Origin: Phycisphaerales bacterium
GTDB taxonomy: Bacteria > Planctomycetota > Phycisphaerae > Phycisphaerales > UBA1924
NCBI GenBank assembly: GCA_028289195.1
Contig: JANQQR010000002.1
Span: forward strand, 310,001 to 374,000
Direction: 5' to 3'
Length of the DNA stretch: 64,000 nt
Shown one piece after another: positions 45,461-54,003 of this stretch. Within the stretch, counting starts at the first letter, position 1. Each line of letters begins with the position of its first letter. The notes beneath the pieces are model-generated. The model was not told the DNA's origin. It did not search any database and saw nothing but the letters and a program-made list of their open reading frames with translations. Both the position numbers and the translations under genes were made by a program.

Positions 45461-46935
45461 CCGCCCGAATCTCCTGGCTCATGATCGCCTGGGTGTGCGC
45501 AGGTATCGCCTGCGCACAGGAAGACCCCACGCCCACCGGTTCCGACGCCGGAGCGACGTCGTACGCGGAGGCGTTCGCCGACAGAGACTACGAAGCCGCC
45601 CGAGACGCGCTCGAGCGCGAGCTGCGCCTGACACCGCTCGACCCGGTGCTCACATACAACCTGGCGTGCGCCCAGGCACAACTCGGGCAGACCGAGGAAG
45701 CCACCGAGACACTCATCGACGCGATCTCCCGGGGCATGGTCGATTTCCACCACCTCGCCAGGGACCCGCACCTCGAGCCGATCCGAGACCATCGCAGCTA
45801 CCGGCTGATCCTGCGCGGGTGGCGCGACCTGCTCGATGCGCGCGGTGACGCGGAATTCGAGGCCGCCCGCGAAGCGCTCGGGCCCACCTACACCTACGAC
45901 ACCGATCCGGCCATGCGCCTGCACTTCGCTTCAGCGGCGGAGGAACGTGCCTACGAGTCCGCCCGCGAAGAAGTGGGGCGGACAACGGAGTGGGCGCTCC
46001 GCCACGTCTTCCCCGACGGTTGGGACGAAGCCAGCGACGAGAGGCCCGATCCATGGGTGCTCGTGCTCATCCCCAGTCCGGAGGACTTCTTCCGGATCGT
46101 GCGGGCCGCAGGCATCGGCGGGTACTACGACAAGGACCGCAAACGCCTCGTCACCCAGGACGTCGGGCCGAGCCTCCGCCACGAGTTCTTCCACGTCCTC
46201 CACTGGCGCCACATGGACCGCCTGGGCCAGGTTCACCCATACTGGGTCATGGAAGGGCTCGCCTGCCTTCTGGAAGACGTCAGCGTCACCGACGACGGCC
46301 GCTACGAGTTGGAGCCTTCGTGGCGGACGAACATCTCAAAGCGCCTGGAACGGGCCGGGCGTCTCCGTCCGCTCAAGCAGTTGTTCTCGATGGAGCGCCC
46401 GTATTTCATGGGATCCAAGAGCCGCGCGAACTACGCGCAGGCCCGGGCGTTCTGCCTGTTCCTGTTCGACGAGGGCGTGCTGCGCGAGTGGTACGCGACC
46501 TACGTCGAGCTCTACCACGACGAACCGACCGGATCGAGCGCGACCGAGACGGTGTTCGGCCTCCCGCTCGAGGATGTCGAGCGACGCTACAAGGCCTGGC
46601 TCCGCGAGCTGCCGGAAGTTGCAGAGATCATCCGCCCGGCGGACGTCTCGCTGGGCGTCGAGCTGAGCGCCGGGCGGGGCGACGGCCCGGCCGTGGCGGC
46701 GCTGCCGAGCCGGCGAGCCCGTTTCCCGGGTGATGAGCGTCTGAGGCTCCGAGACGTCGTGAATTCCATCGACGGCCAGCCGGTACGCACGCTCGACGAC
46801 CTGCACAGGATCCTGACCGATCACGAGGTCGGCGACCGCATCATCGTCGGGGTCCGCCGGGGCCAGCGCCAGCTAGAGGTCCTCGTCGAACTCATCTCGA
46901 GGGCCGACGCGGACCGGTCGTCGGGCTGGCCCTGA
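45457..46935 (+). CDS. Secreted metalloprotease-like protein with TPR and PDZ domains
   Basis: The protein has 492 residues. The signal peptide ends ..GIACAQ. A TPR-type helical stretch (AFADRDYEAARDALERELRL..) is followed by a DUF1570-like domain with LRHEFFHVLHWRHM, an HExxH Zn site (H-E-F-F-H). The C-terminus has a PDZ domain (VVNSIDGQPVRTLDDLHRIL and the end VGVRRGQRQLEVLVEL). It is probably a periplasmic or extracellular peptidase-like protein. The start overlaps purN by 4 nt. Confidence 0.75.
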   Translation: MTARISWLMIAWVCAGIACAQEDPTPTGSDAGATSYAEAFADRDYEAARDALERELRLTPLDPVLTYNLACAQAQLGQTEEATETLIDAISRGMVDFHHLARDPHLEPIRDHRSYRLILRGWRDLLDARGDAEFEAAREALGPTYTYDTDPAMRLHFASAAEERAYESAREEVGRTTEWALRHVFPDGWDEASDERPDPWVLVLIPSPEDFFRIVRAAGIGGYYDKDRKRLVTQDVGPSLRHEFFHVLHWRHMDRLGQVHPYWVMEGLACLLEDVSVTDDGRYELEPSWRTNISKRLERAGRLRPLKQLFSMERPYFMGSKSRANYAQARAFCLFLFDEGVLREWYATYVELYHDEPTGSSATETVFGLPLEDVERRYKAWLRELPEVAEIIRPADVSLGVELSAGRGDGPAVAALPSRRARFPGDERLRLRDVVNSIDGQPVRTLDDLHRILTDHEVGDRIIVGVRRGQRQLEVLVELISRADADRSSGWP

Positions 46936-47041
46936 CCCTGTTCACGGCTCGCGACGTATGGGCCGATAGACTCCCCATCCCCGGGCCCGTTGTCCCGGCA
47001 CGGTCGCACAGGGTCTCGCCCGCGTAGGGTGGTGCTTCGAG

Positions 47042-47941
47042 ATGCTCTTCCGCCAGCGCAAATCCTTCTGGGACGACTTCAAGCAGTTCTTCAGCCGCGG
47101 GCTGGGGATCGTGCTGCCGTCTGTCCTGACGCTCGCGCTGCTGTGGTGGGCCTATGGGTTCCTGCAGACGCGCGTCGCAGAGCCGATCAACGGGGCGGTG
47201 CGCCAGGGCATCATCGTGACTGCTCCGGAGCTGTTCAAAGCCGAGTCGCTGCCCGAGTGGTTCGCGGTGACCGACGCGCAGGTCGCCGCCCGCCAGCGCA
47301 CGAGAGCCGAGCAGGGGCAGCCGGAACTCGCCGACGAGCAGGTCCGGCGCCGGATCCGGAGCGAGAACTTCAGCATTTGGTGGCACGACCGCTGGTACAT
47401 GCAGGCGATCGGGTTCGTGGTTGCGCTGATCCTCGTCTACCTCGCCGGACTCCTGGTCGGAAACCTGATCGGCCGCAGGCTCATCCAGCGATTCGAGCGC
47501 CTGTTCACGACCGTGCCGGTGATCAAGCAGGTCTACCCCAGCGTGAAGCAGGTGGTCGAATTCCTCATCGGCGGCGAGGAGAAGGTGCTGCCATCGAGCC
47601 GGGTCGTCTTGGTGCAGTATCCGCGTCACGGGATCTGGTCGATCGGGCTGATGACCGGCGAGACGATGAAATCAATCGAGGCCGTCGCGGGCGAGGAATG
47701 CGTGACGATCTTCATACCGTCGAGCCCGACCCCGTTCACGGGGTACACGATCACCGTCCCGAAGAAGGACGTGCTCGAGCTCAACATCTCGTTGGACGAT
47801 GCTCTCCGTTTCTGTGTCTCCGGAGGCGTGCTGGTGCCGCCTCAGGAGGTGATCGGCCGGAGCGGTGAGCAGCAGCTCGAGGTCCCCAAAATCGAGGCGC
47901 CCGAGGCGCAGGACGAGCACCCGAACCAGGGCGCGGCGTGA
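47042..47941 (+). CDS. DUF502 family inner-membrane protein
   Basis: The protein has 299 residues with two TM helices (LPSVLTLALLWWAYGFL and AIGFVVALILVYLAGLLVG). The second is followed by the DUF502 signature RRLIQRFERLFTTVPVIKQVYPSVKQV. The C-terminal ~25 residues are acidic and Gln/Glu-rich. The function of the family is unknown. TAGGGT lies 11 nt before the ATG. Confidence 0.86.
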   Translation: MLFRQRKSFWDDFKQFFSRGLGIVLPSVLTLALLWWAYGFLQTRVAEPINGAVRQGIIVTAPELFKAESLPEWFAVTDAQVAARQRTRAEQGQPELADEQVRRRIRSENFSIWWHDRWYMQAIGFVVALILVYLAGLLVGNLIGRRLIQRFERLFTTVPVIKQVYPSVKQVVEFLIGGEEKVLPSSRVVLVQYPRHGIWSIGLMTGETMKSIEAVAGEECVTIFIPSSPTPFTGYTITVPKKDVLELNISLDDALRFCVSGGVLVPPQEVIGRSGEQQLEVPKIEAPEAQDEHPNQGAA

Positions 47942-48030
47942 CCGGGACGCCGCCGATCCCCTACACTGCCGGAGATTGAGCGCTCGCCGATCGGGGCGGG
48001 ACGCTGTTCGAGAGGAAGGATCAAGCCTCG

Positions 48031-48333
48031 ATGCGCATCGAGATCACGGGACGGCACCTGGAAGTCACAGACGCGATCCGGCAGTACACGGAAGAGAAAT
48101 GCGCCAAGCTGCCGCGCTACTACGATGGCATCCTCGAGATCCACGCCATCTTGACCGAGGAATCGCACGTGCAGGAGTTCGAGGTGGAGCTGCAGGTCGA
48201 CGCGGAGAAGCACGAGCCCTTCATTGCCCGTGATCGCGGCGACGACATCTACGCGTGCCTGGATCGCGCGGTCAACAAGGCCACCCGGCAACTCTCGGAT
48301 TTCAAGGATCGCCTGAAGAACAGCAAGCGGTAA
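48031..48333 (+). CDS. raiA: Ribosome-associated inhibitor/hibernation factor (short HPF/RaiA)
   Basis: The protein has 100 residues, the short form without the C-terminal dimerisation domain. Motifs: IEITGRHLEVTDAIRQYTEEK, and DIYACLDRAVNKATRQLSDFKDRL. It binds ribosomes to limit translation in stress. It is 28 bp ahead of the ptsN-like gene, like the hpf-ptsN pair in proteobacterial rpoN loci. GAGAGGAAGGA precedes the ATG. Confidence 0.9.
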   Translation: MRIEITGRHLEVTDAIRQYTEEKCAKLPRYYDGILEIHAILTEESHVQEFEVELQVDAEKHEPFIARDRGDDIYACLDRAVNKATRQLSDFKDRLKNSKR

Positions 48334-48361
48334 CACCGGACCGCGTACGCGGAGTGTGTAG

Positions 48362-48838
48362 ATGAAGCTCACGCAGATCGTTCACAAAGATGCGGTGATC
48401 CCTTCGCTCCAGGCGTCGGAGCGGGACGAGGTCATCTCGGAATTGCTCGAAGCCGCGATCGCGGCCGATGTCGTCGAGGCGCAGTACCGCGACGAGTTGC
48501 TCGCGGCGGTCCTGGAACGAGAGAAACGCGGGTCGACGGGGTTCGGCAAGGGTGTCGCGGTCCCGCACGTGAAGCATGCTTCCATCGAGTCCATGGGCGC
48601 CGCGATCGGCATCAGCGAGAACGGCGTGGACTTCTCGTCACTCGACAAGCAGCCGGTGTACTCGGTGTTCCTGCTCCTGAGCCCGGCCGACAAGCCCGAA
48701 GAGCATCTCCAGGCCATGGAGATCATCTTCAAGAACCTCAGCCAAGACACATTCCGGCGTTTCCTCCGTCAGGCCGGATCCGTCGATGACGTGCTCACGC
48801 TCCTCTCCGACGCCGACGCCCAGAAGCTCGTCGGCTGA
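48362..48838 (+). CDS. ptsN: PTS EIIA-Ntr-like protein
   Basis: The protein has 158 residues. The phospho-His is H69 in STGFGKGVAVPHVKHASI, the EIIA fructose/nitrogen-type signature. It takes a phosphate from HPr, encoded next, and acts in regulation more than sugar uptake; no EIIB or EIIC is visible. The RaiA-PtsN-HPr order suggests a phosphorelay linked to growth control. Confidence 0.9.
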   Translation: MKLTQIVHKDAVIPSLQASERDEVISELLEAAIAADVVEAQYRDELLAAVLEREKRGSTGFGKGVAVPHVKHASIESMGAAIGISENGVDFSSLDKQPVYSVFLLLSPADKPEEHLQAMEIIFKNLSQDTFRRFLRQAGSVDDVLTLLSDADAQKLVG

Positions 48839-48909
48839 GCACCCGTCACCCTGTCGTTCGCAGCATCCCGGCATCGAGGCTTCCCCTCCAACCACGGGCC
48901 ACCCAACCA

Positions 48910-49194
48910 GTGTCTTCTCGCGCTTCCACCAAGGTGAAGATCAAGAACCGTCTCGGGCTGCACGCCCGTCCGGCGATGGCGTTCGTCGACATGGCGTCGC
49001 TCTTTGAGTCGGTGATCACCGTGCAACGCACCGATGGCGAGGGCGAGGCAGTCGATGGCAAGTCGATCATGCAGATGATGATGCTCGCCGCGACGCAGGG
49101 AACCGAGCTCGAGATCACCGCCGAGGGCGCCGACGCCGATGACGCGTGCGACAAGCTCGGTTCGCTCGTCAAGAGCGGGTTCGAAGAAGACTGA
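48910..49194 (+). CDS. HPr phosphocarrier protein
   Basis: The protein has 94 residues, starting with GTG. The phospho-His is H18 in NRLGLHARPAMAF, and a regulatory Ser is at S52 in DGKSIMQMMML. The conserved Ser suggests HPr kinase control; hprK and ptsI are not in the window. It follows ptsN by 71 bp. It has no clear Shine-Dalgarno. Confidence 0.93.
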   Translation: MSSRASTKVKIKNRLGLHARPAMAFVDMASLFESVITVQRTDGEGEAVDGKSIMQMMMLAATQGTELEITAEGADADDACDKLGSLVKSGFEED

Positions 49195-49203
49195 CGGGCG
49201 GCC

Positions 49204-50550
49204 CTAGGCGACCAGGCTCATCTCCGCCGTCTGGCGATCGCTCACGCGCTCGATCACCGCGCCCAGGACCGAGAGGCGCTCCTCGAGTCGGTGATAACCA
49301 CGGTCGAGGTGGTAGACGCGGTGGATCGTCGTCGTCCCCTGAGCCGCCAGTCCCGCGAGCACGAGCCCTGCCGAAGCCCGGAGATCGCTCGCCATCACCG
49401 GTGCGCCCACGAGACGCTCGACGCCGCTGACCACCACGGTCGGCCCCTGGCGGAACAGCTGCGCTCCCATCCGCGAAAGCTCGGGCACGTGCATGAATCG
49501 CTCGGGATAAATCCTCTCGGTGATGACGCTGTTGCCATCCGAGAGGCACAGCAGGGCCATCATCTGCGACTGCAGGTCGGTCGGAAATCCTGGGTGCGGC
49601 TGTGTCGTGATCTGCGTGGGACCGGGGCGGGCGTCGGCCTCGACGCGCACGAGCGAGCGCACGCGCCGTTCGAACGACAGGTCGTCGGTCGATACCCGCG
49701 TGCCGACCGCCTCCAGATGTCCGCACAGCGCGGTGAGGTCGTCGATGGGGCAGTTCTCGATCTCGATGTCGCCCCGAGTGATGGAAGCTGCGATCATGAA
49801 CGTGCCGGCTTCGATTCGATCAGGGATGACCTCGTGCTTGGCGCCATCGAGTTGGTCGACACCTTCGATTGTGATGCGCGGAGAGCCCGCCCCGCGGATG
49901 CGCGCCCCCATGGAGGTGAGCAGGTCGGCGAGATCGATGATCTCGGGCTCGCACGCGGCTGATTCGATGATCGTGACGCCTTCTGCAAGAGTGGCGGCGC
50001 ACAGGATGTTGGCGGTGCCCAGGACTGTCGGGCCGGCCGGGCCACCCAGGAAGATCCTCGCCCCCTGCAGGCGCCCGGAGGCGGGCACCCGGGCGCTGAT
50101 GTAGCCCGACTCCAACGTGATCTCCGCGCCGAGTTGGCGCAGGCCCCGCAGGTGGATGTCCACGGGGCGGGCCCCGATCGCGCAGCCCCCGGGCATCGAC
50201 ACCCTCGCTTCGCCACGCCGGGCCAGCAGGGGGCCGAGCGCGCAGATGCTCGCGCGCATGGTCCTGACGATGTCGTAGTGGGCCTCGATCCGCGACTCGT
50301 CGCGGGTCTGAATCTTCAGACGCCCGGACGGGGCGCCGGTGTCTTTGCCCTCGTGGGAGATGTCGCAGCCGAGCTCCTCGAGCAGGCGGCGCATGTTGGC
50401 GATATCCGCGAGGTGGGGGACGTTGTCCAGGGTGACGACCCGGTCGGTCAGCAGCGCCGCCGCCATCAGCGGCAGCGAGGCGTTCTTCGAACCGTTGATC
50501 CTCACGCGGCCCGAGAGCCGCCTCCCCCCGTCGATCGTGAACGCGTCCAC
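49204..50550 (-). CDS. murA: UDP-N-acetylglucosamine 1-carboxyvinyltransferase
   Basis: The protein has 448 residues; the GTG start has GGAGG at 8 nt. K22/N23 in the SKNASLPLM loop and the catalytic C123 in GGCAIGARPVDIHLRGL are present, so the enzyme should be fosfomycin-sensitive. It adds enolpyruvate to UDP-GlcNAc as the first step in peptidoglycan synthesis. This points to a peptidoglycan-making planctomycete. The stop is 9 nt from the opposing HPr stop. Confidence 0.96.
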   Translation of the reverse strand: MDAFTIDGGRRLSGRVRINGSKNASLPLMAAALLTDRVVTLDNVPHLADIANMRRLLEELGCDISHEGKDTGAPSGRLKIQTRDESRIEAHYDIVRTMRASICALGPLLARRGEARVSMPGGCAIGARPVDIHLRGLRQLGAEITLESGYISARVPASGRLQGARIFLGGPAGPTVLGTANILCAATLAEGVTIIESAACEPEIIDLADLLTSMGARIRGAGSPRITIEGVDQLDGAKHEVIPDRIEAGTFMIAASITRGDIEIENCPIDDLTALCGHLEAVGTRVSTDDLSFERRVRSLVRVEADARPGPTQITTQPHPGFPTDLQSQMMALLCLSDGNSVITERIYPERFMHVPELSRMGAQLFRQGPTVVVSGVERLVGAPVMASDLRASAGLVLAGLAAQGTTTIHRVYHLDRGYHRLEERLSVLGAVIERVSDRQTAEMSLVA

Positions 50551-50789
50551 GGTGTGGCCTCCATGCCGAAAGATTGCTGCTCGCGTCCGCTGCGAACGCC
50601 GCCACTATATCGGACGCGGGAGACGGCGTGCCGTCGCAGACCCCATCCCTTCTCTCTTCGGCCCAGATCGGTCGCGCGGAACGACAATTCGGCCTGAGCT
50701 CTGGGAGCGGGGCGGCGCGTATTGCATCGTTGTTCCGGATCGCGGTGCGATCACGGGCGCACAGGAGGCGTCCGGAAGGAGCGAACACG

Positions 50790-51044
50790 ATGCAGGCCAA
50801 GCCCACTCAGAAGCGGACCATGGAAACCGTCATGGCAGCCCTCGGACTCGCCACGGCGGCGGTGCTCGTCTTCGGCCCGTGGGGCCCGGGCGCGTTCCCG
50901 AACGAGGCCGCCGCGCAGCAACCGGACACGATCCAGAATCCGGGTGTGATGGAAGCCCCGATCGAGGACGGCGCAGAGACGCCCCTCGTGTTCGAGGGGA
51001 TCCCTTCCCAAGAGCCGGAATCGCTCGAGGGCGTGGAGCGCTGA
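50790..51044 (+). CDS. Small secreted/anchored hypothetical protein (84 aa)
   Basis: The 84-residue protein starts at the ATG with AAGGAG 9 nt upstream. An N-terminal hydrophobic segment (ETVMAALGLATAAVLVFGPWGPG) is followed by an acidic, Pro/Glu/Gln-rich tail. No domain is known. Its last codons V-E-R-stop lie in the 24-bp palindrome shared with the opposing gene. Confidence 0.6.
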   Translation: MQAKPTQKRTMETVMAALGLATAAVLVFGPWGPGAFPNEAAAQQPDTIQNPGVMEAPIEDGAETPLVFEGIPSQEPESLEGVER

Positions 51045-51056
51045 TCAGCGCTCCAC
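51033..51056. repeat. 24-bp perfect palindrome spanning two convergent stop codons
   Basis: A perfect inverted repeat with no spacer is centred on TGATCA at 51042-51047. The left half ends the 84-residue gene and the right half ends the rhodanese-like gene; both encode V-E-R-stop. It could act as a bidirectional terminator or protein-binding site. Confidence 0.9.
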
Positions 51057-51473
51057 CGGCAGGCCGCGAGACTGCCAGGCTTCGAACCCGCCATCCAGCA
51101 GGTAGACCTTGTTGACCCGTGCGGTCATCAGGCGTTTGGTCATCGCCTCGGCACGGAGCGACCCCGGGTTGGTCCCGTAGACCACCAGCGCCGAAGGGCG
51201 CCGGAGGGCCGGGTCCGGTGATTGGGGATCGACGTCCTCGATCGACATCGTCGTGGCGCCGGGCAGACGCCCGTCGTTGAGCGCCTCAGAGCGACGCGCA
51301 TCGATAATCATGTACTTGTTCGGGGAACGTTCGATCCACTTCGCCAGCGTCGAAGCGTCCACGGTTTCGATCGAACTCGTGGAGATCTTCCCTGAGCAGG
51401 CGGCGAGTCCCGCGAGCAGCCCCAGGAGGCAGATCGCGACGATCAGAGCGGGTTTTGGCATCCGTGCGGGCAT
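51045..51473 (-). CDS. Rhodanese-like lipoprotein lacking the catalytic Cys
   Basis: The protein has ~142 residues if started at MPARMPK, which precedes a lipoprotein signal (LLGLLAGLAACSGK); an upstream Met is possible. The rhodanese fold is visible (YMIIDARRSEALNDGRLPGATTM, KVYLLDGGFEAWQSRGLPV). Where active rhodaneses have C-x4-R in the loop after the VVY strand, it has VVYGTNPGSLRA, so the sulfur-transfer Cys is missing. It may bind instead of catalyse. Confidence 0.75.
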   Translation of the reverse strand: MPARMPKPALIVAICLLGLLAGLAACSGKISTSSIETVDASTLAKWIERSPNKYMIIDARRSEALNDGRLPGATTMSIEDVDPQSPDPALRRPSALVVYGTNPGSLRAEAMTKRLMTARVNKVYLLDGGFEAWQSRGLPVER

Positions 51474-51574
51474 TCTGACAGAATAACGATGCATCTCGGC
51501 TGCTTCACAGGGGGCGGCTGGGCTCGCGTCGCAGACCCGAGCCAACGACGAGGACTGTCGGAGCTTCTACGCCC

Positions 51575-52438
51575 GTGCCCACACATCGTTTCTCCCTGAA
51601 CCGTCTGATGCTTGGGCAGTTCGTGGCCGTGGCCTGCGCTGTCTGCCTGAGCACGACCTCTCCCGCGAGCGCCCAAAAGCCCGGCTTGAAGGGCAAAAAG
51701 GCGTCCGGGCACCCGATCAGCGCCAGACTCGTGAGCGATGCCGACGCCCTCGTCCCCGGTGGCGAGGCCACGCTGGCGCTCGTTCTCGACATTCGATCAG
51801 GCTGGTACACCTACTGGCGGAATCCCGGCGAGACCGGTCTTCCGGTGAACGCGGTCTTCGACGCTCCCGAGGGCGTTGAGATCGGGCAGCCGATGTGGCC
51901 CGCTCCCAAGCGGAAGGTCCTCGCCGGGGGGATCCTCGACTACGTCTACACGGGCCAAGCCGTCTTGCTGTTCCCGGTCCGCGCGAGCGGATCGCTTCAG
52001 GCCGGGGCCGAGGTGACCATCCGCGGCTCCGCCGACTGGCTGGTGTGCGAGGAGTCCTGCATCCCAGGCAGCCAAGAGGTGAGTATCACGCTCCCGGTCC
52101 GCGCCAGCGCATCAACGGCGTCTTCTGAACTGTTCCAGCGCACCCGCGCTCGCCTGGCCACGCGCGTGGGCGACGAATCGCGGGTTGGTATCTCGGTCGA
52201 CGACAGCGCGTTGGAGATCGCCGCTCCCGGCGCTACCGGAATCCGGTTCTATCCCTTCTACTTCGACGAGCTGTCGTTCGTCGACCCTATCGCCGATGGC
52301 GAGAGCGACGGCGAACAACTCCGGATTGGTTTCGAGGGCGAGTTCCCTTCCGGTGCCGTGCTGGGGGAGATCGAAGTCATCCGAGGGGGCAAGAGCGAGT
52401 TTTATGTCGTCGCGCCGGACGCAAGCGGGGGCGGCTGA
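51575..52438 (+). CDS. Secreted DsbD N-terminal (DsbC/D interchange) domain protein
   Basis: The protein has 287 residues from a GTG. Signal peptide to ..SPASAQ. The region IRSGWYTYWRNPGETGLP, DYVYTGQAVLLFPV and the pair C-E-E-S-C in ADWLVCEESCIPGS match the N-terminal domain of thiol:disulfide interchange protein DsbD, which receives electrons. The membrane and C-terminal domains of DsbD are absent. It lies 84 bp before a redoxin gene, likely a partner. Confidence 0.78.
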   Translation: MPTHRFSLNRLMLGQFVAVACAVCLSTTSPASAQKPGLKGKKASGHPISARLVSDADALVPGGEATLALVLDIRSGWYTYWRNPGETGLPVNAVFDAPEGVEIGQPMWPAPKRKVLAGGILDYVYTGQAVLLFPVRASGSLQAGAEVTIRGSADWLVCEESCIPGSQEVSITLPVRASASTASSELFQRTRARLATRVGDESRVGISVDDSALEIAAPGATGIRFYPFYFDELSFVDPIADGESDGEQLRIGFEGEFPSGAVLGEIEVIRGGKSEFYVVAPDASGGG

Positions 52439-52522
52439 GCCGCGTCCTACGGATCCGGTAGCGGTACGAAGAGTTCCCGAAGTGAGAGTGAAAGCGAACG
52501 CTTAGTCAAAGGAGAGTCATTC

Positions 52523-53167
52523 ATGCGGAATCTGAGCAAACTTGTTGCGGGCGCCGTGTCCGCTGCGGCCATCGCCTTCGGTGCCGCCATCGTCTCGGCC
52601 CCGGTGTCCGCCGGCGGACATGAAGAGCACGCGGAAGTGGGCCAGAAGGCTCCCGATTTCACCCTCGTCGACGTGAACGGCAAGGAGCACACGCTCAGCG
52701 ACTACACGAACGACGGTAAGATCGTGGTCCTCGAGTGGTTCAACTCCGGCTGCCCGTTCGTCGTCCGTCACTACGACAAGTACACGACCATGGCCGACAC
52801 GTCCGCCAAATACGCCGGCAAGGATGTGCAGTGGATCGCCATCAACTCCGGCGCTCCCGGCAAGCAGGGCCACGGCAAGGACAAGGAAGCGATCGAAGCC
52901 TGGAACATCGAGTATCCGATCCTCATCGATGAGTCTGGCAAGGTCGGGCACATGTACGGCGCCAAGACAACGCCCCACATGTACATCATCCACAAGGACG
53001 GCACCTTGGTCTACGCCGGCGGTATCGACAACGACCCGCGCGACTCGATGCCCTACGAGTCGAAGATCAACTACGTTGCCAAGGCGCTCGACGAGATCAT
53101 CGCCGGCACGCCCGTCTCGGAGGCCGAGACACGTCCGTACGGCTGCAGCGTGAAGTACGCCAAGTAA
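52523..53167 (+). CDS. Secreted redoxin/AhpC-TSA family thioredoxin-like protein
   Basis: The protein has 214 residues. AAAGGAGAG precedes the ATG. The signal peptide ends ..SAPVSAGG. The core reads GQKAPDFTLVDVNGKEHTLSDY..IVVLEWFNSGCPFVVRHY with a peroxidatic-type C77, and PHMYIIHKDGTLVYAGGIDND. A second Cys at C208 near the C-terminus could resolve it. A strong terminator follows. Confidence 0.87.
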   Translation: MRNLSKLVAGAVSAAAIAFGAAIVSAPVSAGGHEEHAEVGQKAPDFTLVDVNGKEHTLSDYTNDGKIVVLEWFNSGCPFVVRHYDKYTTMADTSAKYAGKDVQWIAINSGAPGKQGHGKDKEAIEAWNIEYPILIDESGKVGHMYGAKTTPHMYIIHKDGTLVYAGGIDNDPRDSMPYESKINYVAKALDEIIAGTPVSEAETRPYGCSVKYAK

Positions 53168-53195
53168 GCCTCGCCTGATTCCACCGAACGACCGA

Positions 53196-53224
53196 GGGGT
53201 CGGGCAGTGTGCCCGGCCCCTTTT
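53196..53224 (+). terminator. Intrinsic terminator of the redoxin gene
   Basis: A 10-bp stem (GGGGTCGGGC with GCCCGGCCCC, one G-U) closes a 5-nt loop and is followed by TTTT. Confidence 0.9.
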
Positions 53225-53258
53225 GTGTGCGCCCGAACCCTGCTCCGGATGCTGGCGA

Positions 53259-53906
53259 CTAGACGCGATCGTCCGGCTTGTCTTGATCGGGGTCAGCGGG
53301 CAGCGGGGCCGTCTCGGGCTCTTCCGGTTCCTCGGGAGCCGGCGACGGCGCGGGCGCAGCGCTGACGGGCGCACTCATCGGGCGGGGAGGATCCGCCGGC
53401 CGCTCGTCAGGAGTTTCGTCTTCTTCCCGGCCGGGCTTCTCGAGCCTGGGCCGCTGGGCGAGCAACGCGATGAAGGCGAAGACGCTCAGCGCGGCGACGC
53501 CGCCGATGCCGACGGCCTGGTAGCCCAGCGGGAATTCCGGAGCCACGTCTTCCACCGCCTCGGCCTGCGGGGCGCCTTCCGCTTCGAGCGACTGCGCGGC
53601 GTAGTAGGCACGGTTCTTCTCGAGCGACGACGGGACACGCATGCCCGCTCCCACGGCCACCAGCAGGGGCAGGACAAGGCCCAGATGGATGCCGATCATC
53701 GCGTTGCGATAGCTGCTCTTGACCTGCATCGAAAGCACCGCACAGACGATCATCATCGCGGCGGCGATGCTTGGCACGAGCACGGCGGTCGCGGCCTTCG
53801 CCCACCCGACCCCCTCCGGCCTGGCCAGGTAGGTCAGCGCCCCCATGAGCACGAGGGCGAGGGCGTAGGCGAACATGGTGATCACGGCGGGGGCCACACG
53901 GCGCAT
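53259..53906 (-). CDS. Membrane protein of TMEM14-like type with Pro/Glu-rich tail
   Basis: The protein has 215 residues from MRRVAPAV, behind GGAG. About four TM helices (residues ~10-30, 37-60, 68-90, 125-145). A soluble tail of ~70 residues is rich in Pro, Glu and Ala (PAPSPAPEEPEEPE). The TM pattern recalls TMEM14-like proteins. The function is unknown. Confidence 0.55.
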   Translation of the reverse strand: MRRVAPAVITMFAYALALVLMGALTYLARPEGVGWAKAATAVLVPSIAAAMMIVCAVLSMQVKSSYRNAMIGIHLGLVLPLLVAVGAGMRVPSSLEKNRAYYAAQSLEAEGAPQAEAVEDVAPEFPLGYQAVGIGGVAALSVFAFIALLAQRPRLEKPGREEDETPDERPADPPRPMSAPVSAAPAPSPAPEEPEEPETAPLPADPDQDKPDDRV

Positions 53907-54003
53907 GGTGGAAGGCTCCGTTCCTGCTGCGGGAAGAGGGGTTGGCCCTGAGACTACTTGGGATTCAGATCGCCGGCGCTCCGCGGCTTCGCCAGGACGC
54001 CCC

